Positions 17,960-25,873 of a stretch of 64,000 nt of DNA are shown piece by piece. The notes beneath the pieces are model-generated. The model made no database searches, was not told the origin of the DNA, and was given only the letters and a program-made list of their open reading frames with translations. The DNA is taken from positions 186,001 through 250,000 of the forward strand of contig JBEKDZ010000003.1 in assembly GCA_050014095.1 (NCBI GenBank), given 5' to 3'. The stretch's first letter is position 1; each line of letters begins with the position of its first letter. A program made the position numbers and the translations under genes. Source of the DNA: RBG-13-51-18 sp050014095. Its GTDB lineage: Bacteria; Chloroflexota; Dehalococcoidia; Dehalococcoidales; RBG-16-60-22.

Positions 17960-17988
17960 TATGTTCTAGAACACATTTCTAGAACATA
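17960..17988. promoter_or_regulatory. Operator-like inverted repeat with two TTCTAGAA cores
   Basis: TATGTTCTAGAA and TTCTAGAACATA are perfect 12-base inverted arms around a 5-base centre. Each arm holds the self-complementary TTCTAGAA, so it is also a tandem direct repeat. A third partial copy TAGTTCTA follows to 17994. It lies between the GH3 gene and the ribbon-helix-helix gene, both on the minus strand, so it is upstream of GH3. Confidence 0.55.
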
Positions 17989-18043
17989 GTTCTATTTACT
18001 GAGGAATAATGTGATTGCTCGAGATATGACAGGAAAGCCTGAT

Positions 18044-18388
18044 TTATGATTCTTCGAAATCTTCGTTAAGCTTTAAGAACGATTCCAACTGCTTGTTCAA
18101 CGCCTGGACATCCGCATCGTGCGGGTTTTTGCCCATAGTCATGCCGTAGCTGACGAAAAATTGGAGGAAGTTATGGAGGAGGTCCATCATCTGGCGGGTA
18201 AAATACTGGAATTCTTCCCTGGAGACGCTGTTTTTCTGTGCAAGTCGCTCTTTCAGCTGGCATTGAATGAGGTAATTGACGAATTCCGTGCGGTTCATTT
18301 CGCCACGATGTTCATCAATCTGCTTGACGATATCTTCTTTGACGACCATGATTAAATCGTCTTCATTTAGTAGTAAAGTCCTTCTCAT
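18044..18388 (-). CDS. Small ribbon-helix-helix-like DNA-binding protein
   Basis: A 114-residue protein. Residues about 13-50 (VVKEDIVKQIDEHRGEMNRTEFVNYLI) read as a ribbon-helix-helix fold: a short strand, then two helices with the NRTEFV start of helix two. The rest is a mostly helical tail (MMDLLHNFLQFFVSYG) likely used for oligomerisation. The start at 18388 lacks a strong ribosome site, and the ATG at codon 14 is an alternative. It could bind the palindromic sites just downstream, in front of the GH3 gene, but this is inference. Confidence 0.6.
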   Translation of the reverse strand: MRRTLLLNEDDLIMVVKEDIVKQIDEHRGEMNRTEFVNYLIQCQLKERLAQKNSVSREEFQYFTRQMMDLLHNFLQFFVSYGMTMGKNPHDADVQALNKQLESFLKLNEDFEES

Positions 18389-18571
18389 GTTAGTAATCTG
18401 ACCTCTTAGCTATTACCTTTTTAAACGTGTTTCTTTTTTATGTCTATTATTAGTCTAGCATCGAAGCATAAAAATCTACATAAAGGGTATAAAAGAATTA
18501 TAAATTTTGTCTTAAGGTTTCATTAATGGTAAATATTGATGCAGAGCGGCACAAGCAAAATTAACTAGATA

Positions 18572-18602
18572 TAAAAAAACCCGGAGATAATGAATCTCCA
18601 GG
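18572..18602 (-). terminator. Rho-independent terminator
   Basis: On the minus strand the sequence CTGGAGAT-TCATT-ATCTCCGG forms an 8-bp stem followed by G and seven T. It lies 29 bases after the stop of the winged-helix gene that ends at 18631. Confidence 0.8.
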
Positions 18603-18630
18603 CATTACCGTATTTCCATTGTATTTGAGA

Positions 18631-18969
18631 TTATTGTTGGTCCTGATTATTAGAAGCCTTCAACATACCCATGAGCGTATCGATGGCTTTGAGGAGTTTA
18701 AATCCGCTATCGGTTACCTGATAGGCAATCGTCGCATTCCCCATGTTAACTTTATTCACGAAACCCTGATTTACCAGATAGTTAAGATATTTCTGTATCT
18801 GGCTGTAGCTCATGTTGGCGGTATACATTATTTCGGTTTTGCCAGCGCCATTTTCGCCAGCGCGTAACATATCGGCAATTACCTCGATATTGGAGCGACG
18901 TCCTCCGGCAACAACCTTCTGTTCCCCAGCGCCGTTAGTCTTAGACTCACCATTTAGTCTAATAGTCAT
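18631..18969 (-). CDS. Winged-helix transcriptional regulator
   Basis: A 112-residue protein. After a 25-residue polar start, residues 27-100 form a winged helix (IEVIADMLRAG, KTEIMYTANMSYSQIQKYLNYLVNQGFV, then a wing, ending SGFKLLKAIDTLMGML). It resembles the small ArnR1/archaeal-type winged-helix proteins that occur in bacteria of this group. Single gene with its own terminator (18572-18602). The target is unknown. Confidence 0.75.
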   Translation of the reverse strand: MTIRLNGESKTNGAGEQKVVAGGRRSNIEVIADMLRAGENGAGKTEIMYTANMSYSQIQKYLNYLVNQGFVNKVNMGNATIAYQVTDSGFKLLKAIDTLMGMLKASNNQDQQ

Positions 18970-19094
18970 GACTTATTATTTTACTCGTCTATTAGAATTC
19001 CTGTCAATAAAAAATCCTCACAAAAAGGGGGTTTTATTAAAAACATTTCACCTTATGTTATAATTTAGAAAAAGTGCTTATTTTTTTAAAGAAT

Positions 19095-20264
19095 ATGAAC
19101 AGTAAAAAAGAAGAATCATCAGCCTTGGTTTACCGGCGTATCGTGGTAAAACTGGGCACCGGATTGCTGACCGGCGGGAGTGATCGCCTGGACCAGAAAG
19201 TAATGTCTAATCTGGCGGCGCAAATAGCCCGATTGCAGGAGCGGGGCGCCGAGATAGTAATTGTTACTTCCGGGGCTATTACGGCTGGCAGGCATAAGCT
19301 GGGCTTGACGGAGAAAATAAAGGGCATCCCTTACAAGCAGGTGCTGGCATCGGTGGGGCAAAGCCGGTTAATGCACACCTATGAGCAGCTGTTCGAGCGG
19401 CATAACATCACTATAGCGCAGGCATTGCTCACCAAAGCCGATATTGCCGACCGTGCTGGCTATCTTAATACCCGTAATACCCTGCTGGCGTTGATGGAGT
19501 TGCGCGTGGTCTGCATCGTTAATGAAAACGATGTGGTCTCTACCGATGAAATCAAGGAAGCCAAGTTCGGCGATAACGATAACCTTTCCGCGATGGTGGC
19601 TAACCTGGTGGATGCCGATATGCTGATGCTGTTGACGGATATCGATGGACTATACACGGCCGACCCTCATGCCGACCCCAAGGCGAAGCTCATACCGGTC
19701 GTAAATAAAATCGACGCCAGCATTAAGCGGCTGGGGACGAATACAGCCAGCGCTGTGGGAACAGGCGGCATGATAACCAAGATAGAAGCTGCCAAGCTAG
19801 CTACCGAATCGGGGGTGCGGGTAGTAATCGCCGACGGGAGAGAACCCGACATTATTATTAAACTAGCCGAAGGAGACTCTGTAGGTACCCATTTTTTAAG
19901 CGCCGTCGACCATCTGGAAAGTCGGCAGCGGTGGCTGCTATCCGGACTTAGTACCAAGGGCAAACTGGTTATCGATAGCGGTGCCGCCTTAGCGCTCAAG
20001 AAACAGAAACGCAGTCTGCTGGCAGCGGGAATACAGTCGGCGGAGGGCAAATTCGGGCGGGGCGATATCGTAGAGATTTACGATACCGCGGGAACGCAAA
20101 TCGGCTGCGGCATCACTAACTACAGCGCCGCAGATATCGTTATAATTAAGGGAGCACAATCCGATAAAATAGGAAGCCTCTTAAGCTTCGATTATGGGCC
20201 GGAGGTAATACACCGTAATAACTTAGCATTACTAGAAAGGGAGACATCAAGTGCTAAAAGGTAA
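19095..20264 (+). CDS. proB: Glutamate 5-kinase
   Basis: ProB phosphorylates glutamate to gamma-glutamyl phosphate, the first step of proline synthesis. The N-terminal amino acid kinase domain has VVKLGTGLLTGGSDRL, VTSGAI, and GDNDNLSAMVA. The C-terminal PUA domain starts at SRQRWLLSGL. Length is about 389 residues, with the PUA domain present as in E. coli. I prefer ATG 19095 over the in-frame GTG at 19074: TATAAT at 19059-19064 would start transcription near 19072. It overlaps the next small gene by 14 bases and forms an operon with it and proA. Confidence 0.95.
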   Translation: MNSKKEESSALVYRRIVVKLGTGLLTGGSDRLDQKVMSNLAAQIARLQERGAEIVIVTSGAITAGRHKLGLTEKIKGIPYKQVLASVGQSRLMHTYEQLFERHNITIAQALLTKADIADRAGYLNTRNTLLALMELRVVCIVNENDVVSTDEIKEAKFGDNDNLSAMVANLVDADMLMLLTDIDGLYTADPHADPKAKLIPVVNKIDASIKRLGTNTASAVGTGGMITKIEAAKLATESGVRVVIADGREPDIIIKLAEGDSVGTHFLSAVDHLESRQRWLLSGLSTKGKLVIDSGAALALKKQKRSLLAAGIQSAEGKFGRGDIVEIYDTAGTQIGCGITNYSAADIVIIKGAQSDKIGSLLSFDYGPEVIHRNNLALLERETSSAKR

Positions 20265-20517
20265 ACTCTATTTTTCCGTTAACAATCAGTTAATCGCTAA
20301 TGTCAGCTACCAGTTCCAGCATAAGGAAGATCACAGCTGGTGGGGGGAGCTGACGCTAGTAGAATACAAACAAGTTAAAGACGGTGGAGGCTACATCATC
20401 GAGCTAGAGAATGGGAAAAAGAACCATTGCGTCCTGAAAAAGCGGATTAACCGGGCAGTAACGAGTCTGCCGCCGCGTTACGTCTACCACTTTAGCGGGA
20501 GCGGTGAATTCGCGTAG
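20251..20517 (+). CDS. Conserved-looking hypothetical protein between proB and proA (88 aa)
   Basis: A GTG-started frame (20251) with GGGAGA as its ribosome site, overlapping the end of proB by 14 bases and ending 33 bases before proA. The protein is rich in aromatic and basic residues with beta-strand-like alternation (LYFSVNNQLIANVSYQFQ, YIIELENGKKNHCVLKK, RYVYHFSGSGEF). I recognise no family. Tight coupling inside the proline operon argues that it is real. Role unknown; it might be a small beta-barrel binding protein. Confidence 0.7.
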   Translation: MLKGKLYFSVNNQLIANVSYQFQHKEDHSWWGELTLVEYKQVKDGGGYIIELENGKKNHCVLKKRINRAVTSLPPRYVYHFSGSGEFA

Positions 20518-20550
20518 TAAGGGGAGGAAAAGGAGAGGGGCTATTATATT

Positions 20551-21825
20551 ATGAAATCAGCCATAGATGACTTAAAAGCCAAAGGCAGAGCCGCTAAGAT
20601 CGCCTCGCACCGGCTTGCTTATATTTCTACAGATATCAAGAATAAAGCTCTGAATTATATCGCCGAGGACATCCTTCTGCGGAAAGATGAAATACTAGCC
20701 GCTAATGAGAAGGACTATAAGGCGGCTAAATCCTCTGGCATGGGCGCTGCCCTGCTGGACAGGCTGATGCTTAATGAGAGTCGGCTGGAGGGCATCACCG
20801 AGGATACACGAGCGGTTGCCGCCCAGCCCGACCCCGTCGGCGAGGTATACGAGATGCGCACCATGCCTAATGGACTGCAAATCGGTAAGAAGCGGGTGCC
20901 TATCGGCGTTATCGGGGCGATTTACGAAAGCCGGCCTAATGTAACGGTGGACATTGCGTCCCTTTGCTTAAAGTCCGGCAATGCGGTCATCCTACGGGGC
21001 GGCAAAGAGACAATTAACTCCAATACAACTATTGTTAAGGTCATCCAGGGGGCTTGTAAGCGGGCGGGCATACCGGCGGGGTGCGTACAGTTCATCGATA
21101 ACACCGACCACGCGCTGGTGGACGCCATGCTGAAGATGAACGATATCATCGACCTGATTATTCCGAGGGGCGGGGCGGGGCTCATAAGTTCGGTGGCAGA
21201 GAAAGCCACCATGGCAGTGGTCACTGGCGGCATCGGCGTATGCCACACCTACGTGGATAAAACCGCCGATATCGAGAAAGCGGTAAACATCGTCTATAAC
21301 GCTAAAGTGCAGCGTCCTACGGTCTGCAACGCTCTGGATACGATGCTCGTCCATGCCGACATCGCGGCGTTATACCTGCCGGAGATGGCGGCAGAGTTGA
21401 ATAAAGCTAAAGTGGAGCTACACTGCGACCAGAGGTCAATGGATATCCTCAAGGCCGAAAAGGGATTGAAACTGCTAGCCGCCGTGGCAGAGGACTGGGG
21501 TAAAGAGTTCCTGGCGCTGATAGCCGCGATTAAGGTGGTGAATTCACTGGATGATGCACTGGAACATATTGAGAGATACGGCTCCGGCCATTCCGAGGCT
21601 ATCATCACCGAGGACTACCAGAGTGCGATGCGCTTCCTTAATGAGGTGGACGCCGCCTGCGTCTACGTTAACGCCAGCACCAGGTTCACGGATGGCGGGC
21701 AATTCGGGCTGGGGGCAGAGGTAGGAATAAGCACGCAAAAACTGCATGCACGCGGTCCTATGGGACTTAAAGAGCTGACGACCTATAAATGGATTATCTT
21801 CGGGAATGGGCAAGTGAGACCGTAA
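20551..21825 (+). CDS. proA: Gamma-glutamyl phosphate reductase
   Basis: ProA reduces gamma-glutamyl phosphate to glutamate semialdehyde with NADPH. The 424-residue protein has the aldehyde-dehydrogenase-like fold with the family marks GVIGAIYESRPNVTVD, AVILRGGKETINSN, DLIIPRGGAGLI and the active-site cysteine region QRPTVCNALDT, then TDGGQFGLGAEVGISTQKLH. Full length. The start has GGGGAGGAAAAGGAGAGG just upstream. Last gene of proB-orf-proA. Confidence 0.96.
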   Translation: MKSAIDDLKAKGRAAKIASHRLAYISTDIKNKALNYIAEDILLRKDEILAANEKDYKAAKSSGMGAALLDRLMLNESRLEGITEDTRAVAAQPDPVGEVYEMRTMPNGLQIGKKRVPIGVIGAIYESRPNVTVDIASLCLKSGNAVILRGGKETINSNTTIVKVIQGACKRAGIPAGCVQFIDNTDHALVDAMLKMNDIIDLIIPRGGAGLISSVAEKATMAVVTGGIGVCHTYVDKTADIEKAVNIVYNAKVQRPTVCNALDTMLVHADIAALYLPEMAAELNKAKVELHCDQRSMDILKAEKGLKLLAAVAEDWGKEFLALIAAIKVVNSLDDALEHIERYGSGHSEAIITEDYQSAMRFLNEVDAACVYVNASTRFTDGGQFGLGAEVGISTQKLHARGPMGLKELTTYKWIIFGNGQVRP

Positions 21826-21836
21826 TCAACGCCCAT

Positions 21837-21995
21837 GTCATTCCCGTGGAAACGGGAATCCAGTAGCGAGGAAAAAAGGTATGGATTCCGGCCCTCGGGC
21901 TGAACTCGGGCTGAAGCCTTCGCCGGAATAACAGTCAGCCTATCCACAGAGTGACAATACTCTATTCACGGGCACTTCGTGCCCTCAGAATGACA
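21837..21995. repeat. Dispersed palindromic repeat cluster
   Basis: TGTCATTCCCGTGGAAACGG begins a palindrome whose other arm (ATGGATTCCGG ... CGCCGGAATAACAG) ends near 21932. A further half, GGGCACTTCGTGCCCTCAGAATGACA, follows near 21970-21995. It sits between converging proA and rph and contains no gene. Confidence 0.55.
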
Positions 21996-22011
21996 GTGAT
22001 TAAAATTTTAA

Positions 22012-22737
22012 TTATTTCTGCGGTTTTAGCGCTTCCTGCTGGACCTTGAAAAGCTGCTGGATACCCTTTTCCGCCAGCGCCAGCAAATCGTCGATGGACT
22101 GCTTGGTAAAGGGCTTGCCCTCGGCAGTGCCTTGAACTTCAACGAACTCGCCCTTGCTGGTCATCACGATATTAAAGTCCACCCCCGCCTGCGAGTCTTC
22201 ATCGTAGCAGAGGTCGAGCATCATATAGCTGTTGACAATGCCCACGCTGGTGGCAGCGACGGCGCTTTTAAGCGGTATCTTGGAGATAACGCCCATTTGC
22301 ATCAGCTTTTCCATCGCCTGGTATAAAGCCACATAGGAGCCGGTAATAGCGGCAGTACGCGTGCCTCCGTCAGCCTGGATAACATCACAATCGACTATTA
22401 AGCTCCTTTCGCCTAAAGCCTCCATGTCCGTCACAGCGCGGAGGGACCGCCCGATGAGGCGCTGGATTTCCTGGTTGCGGCCGCCTACCCTGCCGTTGGT
22501 AGAATCGCGCTGGGAGCGGGTAACGGTGGCGCGGGGGAGCATGGCGTATTCGGCGGTAACCCAGCCGGTGCCGCTGCCCTTGAGAAAAGGGGGCACCCTG
22601 TCTTCCACGCTAACGGCGCAGAGGACATGAGTCTTGCCGAGCTTGATTAGCGCCGAGCCTTCAGCGAAGCTCTGGTAGCCGGGGATTATCTTAATGGGCC
22701 TTAGCTCATCATAGGCGCGCCCGTCAACTCTTTTCAC
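22012..22737 (-). CDS. rph: Ribonuclease PH
   Basis: A phosphate-dependent 3'-5' exoribonuclease that trims tRNA 3' ends. The 241-residue length is standard. Marks include MKRVDGRAYDELRPIKI at the start, RATVTRSQRDSTNGRVGGRNQEIQ-like arginine-rich phosphate site, and IQADGGTRTAAITGSYVAL. The C-terminal acidic metal site LDLCYDEDSQAGVD is present. It is the end gene of a minus-strand block, 71 bases after the CinA-like gene. Confidence 0.95.
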   Translation of the reverse strand: MKRVDGRAYDELRPIKIIPGYQSFAEGSALIKLGKTHVLCAVSVEDRVPPFLKGSGTGWVTAEYAMLPRATVTRSQRDSTNGRVGGRNQEIQRLIGRSLRAVTDMEALGERSLIVDCDVIQADGGTRTAAITGSYVALYQAMEKLMQMGVISKIPLKSAVAATSVGIVNSYMMLDLCYDEDSQAGVDFNIVMTSKGEFVEVQGTAEGKPFTKQSIDDLLALAEKGIQQLFKVQQEALKPQK

Positions 22738-22808
22738 GAATATTTCTCCAATCTATTTTAAGATACGTCAGAGTATAGCATTGATTGGGGGGATTGGCAA
22801 TAAAAAAA

Positions 22809-23282
22809 TCAAGAAACCAGGTATTCCTTGAGCCATTCTAATGCCGCTTCGGCAGTGCTTTGCTTGTTCTGCTCACGATTGCCGTGGAACTCATACTTGC
22901 GACTTAACACACCATCCTTGTTCGCCATACCCAGGTAGAAAAGCCCCACCTCTTTGCCCGGCGTGGCGCCGCCCGGACCAGCGATGCCGGTATCGGCAAG
23001 GCAGATATCCACCCCTAAAACCTTTTTGCCGCCTTTAGCCATCTCCTCGGCGACCTGCGGGCTGACCGCGCCGTATCGCTTTAAAGTTTCAGTTTTAACG
23101 CCGATAACCTTCATCTTGGTCTCATTGGCATATGAAACAATCGACCCCTTAAAATAGTCCGAGCTGCCGGCGACGTTAGTAATAAGGTGGGAAATTAGCC
23201 CACCGGTGGCGGATTCCACCGTACCCAGGGTGAGTCCCTTTTGTCTCAATAAATCCCCAATTTCTTTTTCAAGTCCTGCCAT
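22809..23282 (-). CDS. CinA C-terminal domain protein (NMN amidase PncC-like)
   Basis: A 157-residue stand-alone CinA-C domain, which in characterised cases deamidates nicotinamide mononucleotide. Family marks are TVESATGGLISHLIT (catalytic Ser region), VSYANETKMKVIGV, GAVSPQVAEEMA and TGIAGPGGATPGKEVG. Full length. It starts one base after the radical SAM gene stop, so it is translated in the same message as the two genes before it. Confidence 0.9.
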   Translation of the reverse strand: MAGLEKEIGDLLRQKGLTLGTVESATGGLISHLITNVAGSSDYFKGSIVSYANETKMKVIGVKTETLKRYGAVSPQVAEEMAKGGKKVLGVDICLADTGIAGPGGATPGKEVGLFYLGMANKDGVLSRKYEFHGNREQNKQSTAEAALEWLKEYLVS

Positions 23283-23283
23283 T

Positions 23284-24438
23284 TTAGATATACCTCTCCG
23301 TCAGATTGAATAACACCTCATCAAGCGCGTCCGAATCTTTTTGGGCGATCCGTTCCACGAGTCGTTTAACCTCTGTGTACCGGGAGTGGTCATCAAGTTC
23401 CTCAAGCTTATTATACATACCGAGACGGCGGCCAAGCTTGTAATTATCCCTTGCCTCCGGCGGCAGCGCTTGAAAACTGCCAATAACCGCTAGCATCTTC
23501 TCTTTATCTTCGGGCAATTTGCCTTCTACCTCCGGTAACAGGTTTATCATATGGTCGCTGACAACACAGGAACTACAATCAAGATTCTCAACCAAAAATT
23601 TTATTTCTTCCACAATTTCTTCGTCCGTAGAGCGGATAAAATCACCGTTAATCACATCTTTATGTAAAGGCATCCTCGGCTGGACGGTCAGCGTCCGGAG
23701 CCGGATAAAATCCGGGTTGATTTGATTTAAAACCCCAGCCGTCTCCAATGCATGTTCACGCCACATCTTTTTGCCACCTGCCCCCGGCATGATATATTCA
23801 CACAGCGAGATCCCCGATGCCACCACATTTCTGCCCCCAGCGATATGGTCGGCGGCGGTCACACCTTTATCCATGAATGCAAGGACAGAGTCGGAGCCCG
23901 ATTCCAGTCCGATATGAATTCGAGTAAGCCCAGCCTGGCGCAACGCTACCAGTTCCTCAAGACTCTTTCGGGCGGCTGTCTTCGAGCGGGCATAGCTGGT
24001 GATACGAGCGATACCGGGGAAAGTCTCCTTCAGATACCTAATAACCTCGACGAGGTCGGAGGTCTTTATAATCAGGGTATCGGCATCCTGTAGAAAGGCA
24101 TGCTTACCGCCGGCATAAATCCAGAGGGCGACGTTGCGGCAGGCATCGTCGGGAGCATTATTGCATACTATTGCCGCCGCTTCCCGGATATCACTACCGT
24201 AGCCGGACTGCTTGGCTAACTCGAGAATTTTATCGTAAATGGTTCTGGCCGTCCTGATATCCTGCTTTATCTCCTCGACCGAACGAAGTTGAAATTTAGC
24301 ATTTTTATAGATAGGACAAAACTTGCAGCGGTTCCACGGGCAGTTCCTGGTAACACGGATAAGGAATGAATAAGCCTCACTCGGCGGGCGTATCGGTCCA
24401 AGCTCGTAAGACTCATGCAGAAAATCCATCATAACCAT
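23284..24438 (-). CDS. Radical SAM protein
   Basis: A 384-residue radical SAM enzyme. The cluster-binding cysteines are in NCPWNRCKFCPIY, giving a C-x4-C-x2-C spacing that is slightly longer than the canonical C-x3-C-x2-C. HIGLESGSD is the SAM-binding glycine and glutamate region. No B12 or SPASM domain is visible. It overlaps the preceding MBL gene by 10 bases and is followed at once by a CinA domain gene. Members of this group are often annotated only as radical SAM; the substrate is unknown. Confidence 0.85.
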   Translation of the reverse strand: MVMMDFLHESYELGPIRPPSEAYSFLIRVTRNCPWNRCKFCPIYKNAKFQLRSVEEIKQDIRTARTIYDKILELAKQSGYGSDIREAAAIVCNNAPDDACRNVALWIYAGGKHAFLQDADTLIIKTSDLVEVIRYLKETFPGIARITSYARSKTAARKSLEELVALRQAGLTRIHIGLESGSDSVLAFMDKGVTAADHIAGGRNVVASGISLCEYIMPGAGGKKMWREHALETAGVLNQINPDFIRLRTLTVQPRMPLHKDVINGDFIRSTDEEIVEEIKFLVENLDCSSCVVSDHMINLLPEVEGKLPEDKEKMLAVIGSFQALPPEARDNYKLGRRLGMYNKLEELDDHSRYTEVKRLVERIAQKDSDALDEVLFNLTERYI

Positions 24439-25091
24439 GGGAAGACATTGCTCCTGATATAATCAAAGTTAACCTTAACCTTTTCAGAGCCAGCAACAAT
24501 ACCCATATGCCCGGGTAAAAGATATTCGACATCAAGTTTGGCAAGTGACTCAATAGATTTCTTCAATTCGATGCCGTTACCGCCGGGCAGGTCGACGCGG
24601 CCGGTGTTCATCTCGAAGAGAACATCGCCGCAAATAAGAATTTTCTCTTTCTTAAGATAAAAGCAAACGCAGTCCGGCGAGTGGCCCGGGGACGGTATCA
24701 ACTCTATCTCGATATCACCCGCGTTTAAAAGCTTCTCGTCCAGAAGATAGTCCTCGGTAAACTCCACCGGCTCCACCCCTAGAAGCCTATCGGCGTCAAT
24801 CACCACCAGCTGGTAATTTTCTTTTTGCACAGGATGCATGGCTATCTTAGCGCCGGATAGTCGTTTAAAAGTTTCGTTAGCGCTGCGGTGGTCGATATGG
24901 AGGTGAGTGTTGACGATAATACCGATGTCCGCAGGGTCGATGCCATCCTGGTGCATCGCGCCCACCCTTCCCGCCAGAAACTGTTTATTACCAGGGTCGA
25001 TAATGATGCCGGGGCTGCCCTTGATAATATAGGTATTACAGTCCAACATCCCCTGCTCCGGATAAAAATATAGATTATTTGTCAATTTCAT
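24429..25091 (-). CDS. MBL-fold metallo-hydrolase
   Basis: A 220-residue metallo-beta-lactamase fold hydrolase of the glyoxalase II-like group. The metal motif NTHLHIDH is complete, followed by SPGHSPDCVCFYL, CGDVLFE and LLPGHMG with later ligands. First gene of a three-gene run with radical SAM and CinA-like genes. Substrate unknown. Confidence 0.87.
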   Translation of the reverse strand: MKLTNNLYFYPEQGMLDCNTYIIKGSPGIIIDPGNKQFLAGRVGAMHQDGIDPADIGIIVNTHLHIDHRSANETFKRLSGAKIAMHPVQKENYQLVVIDADRLLGVEPVEFTEDYLLDEKLLNAGDIEIELIPSPGHSPDCVCFYLKKEKILICGDVLFEMNTGRVDLPGGNGIELKKSIESLAKLDVEYLLPGHMGIVAGSEKVKVNFDYIRSNVFPWL

Positions 25092-25154
25092 GCTATATTA
25101 TCTCCAAACGGGACTGATAACTATTATATACCATCATGATAAGGAGGTTAAATT

Positions 25155-25355
25155 ATGGGAGTTATTGCCACGATTCTTGCTATGCTATCCATAATCTGCG
25201 TCGCAGTTGGTTTTGTTGATGCCCTGCAACTAACAGCCGAGCCTCTTATTAATGCGAACATTACCTGGATGTTCTGGATGGCCTTGGCCGCGTTTTTGAT
25301 GCTAAGTACCATTGCCTGTTTACTACTGGGGCGCGGACGGAGCTCCGGGGAATAG
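25155..25355 (+). CDS. Small two-helix membrane protein (66 aa)
   Basis: Start ATG 25155 follows AAGGAGG seven bases upstream, a strong ribosome site. Two hydrophobic helices (residues about 3-24 and 36-58) are joined by a short loop and end in a basic tail GRGRSSGE. No family recognised. It directly precedes the DUF167 gene. Confidence 0.65.
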   Translation: MGVIATILAMLSIICVAVGFVDALQLTAEPLINANITWMFWMALAAFLMLSTIACLLLGRGRSSGE

Positions 25356-25383
25356 TTATACTAAGTTATCATCGAGAAATAAC

Positions 25384-25668
25384 TTGAGCGCCAATAAGAA
25401 AAGTGATGATGCCCGCCTGGCGGTAAAAGTAACGCCTAATGCCGGCCGCAATGAAATAGTAGGTTTAAAAGATGGAGTTTTGCAGGTCAGGATTGCCGCG
25501 CCGCCGGAAAAGGGCAAAGCCAACAAGGAGCTTACCGATTTTCTTGCGGAGAAACTAGGAGTAAAAAAATCTGCCATATTAATCACTAAAGGGCAGACCA
25601 GCCGCTATAAAACTATTCTCATCGCCGGGATAAGCGGAGAAGAGTTATCAAAGCGAATTTCAGTCTAG
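25384..25668 (+). CDS. YggU/DUF167 family protein
   Basis: A small protein of about 94 residues with the DUF167 pattern: LAVKVTPNAGRNEIVG, LQVRIAAPPEKGKANKEL, and ILITKGQTSRYKTILI. TTG at 25384 gives the usual family length. An earlier in-frame TTG at 25312 would add 24 residues unlike the family and overlap the preceding gene. Biochemical role unknown; the family is widespread in bacteria and archaea. Confidence 0.82.
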   Translation: MSANKKSDDARLAVKVTPNAGRNEIVGLKDGVLQVRIAAPPEKGKANKELTDFLAEKLGVKKSAILITKGQTSRYKTILIAGISGEELSKRISV

Positions 25669-25680
25669 GATTTTTTTATG

Positions 25681-25784
25681 TGTCATTCTGAGGAACACAT
25701 TCACTTCGTTCAGTGTAAACTCCGTGAGGAAGAATCGGTACTTTATATGGCTGGAACGGATTCTTCGCTACGCTCAGAATGACA
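25681..25784. repeat. Dispersed inverted repeat (TCATTCTGAG type)
   Basis: TGTCATTCTGAGGAA at the left and CGCTCAGAATGACA at the right are inverted arms. Inside lie TTCACTTCGTTCAGTG and GGATTCTTCGCTACG-like hairpins. It belongs to the same loose class as the repeats at 4340, 21837 and 61551. Confidence 0.6.
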
Positions 25785-25831
25785 TGAAGGTACTATAAAT
25801 AAGCATATGATCCGGTATAAACGGAAAAGGG

Positions 25832-25862
25832 AAGGGGGGCTTACGCCCCCCTTTTATTATTT
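25832..25862 (+). terminator. Strong intrinsic terminator between converging genes
   Basis: AAGGGGGGC-TTAC-GCCCCCCTT is a 9-bp G+C-rich stem followed on the plus strand by TTATTATTTT. On the minus strand it is followed by a T-containing stretch, so it may also serve the lipoprotein gene that ends at 25874. Confidence 0.8.
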
Positions 25863-25873
25863 TCTAACCTTCT

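Noticed and set aside
19030..19064. Full -35/-10 promoter for proB.
   Set aside because: The TATAAT is good, but no credible -35 lies at 16-18 bases, so only the -10 is noted in the proB entry.
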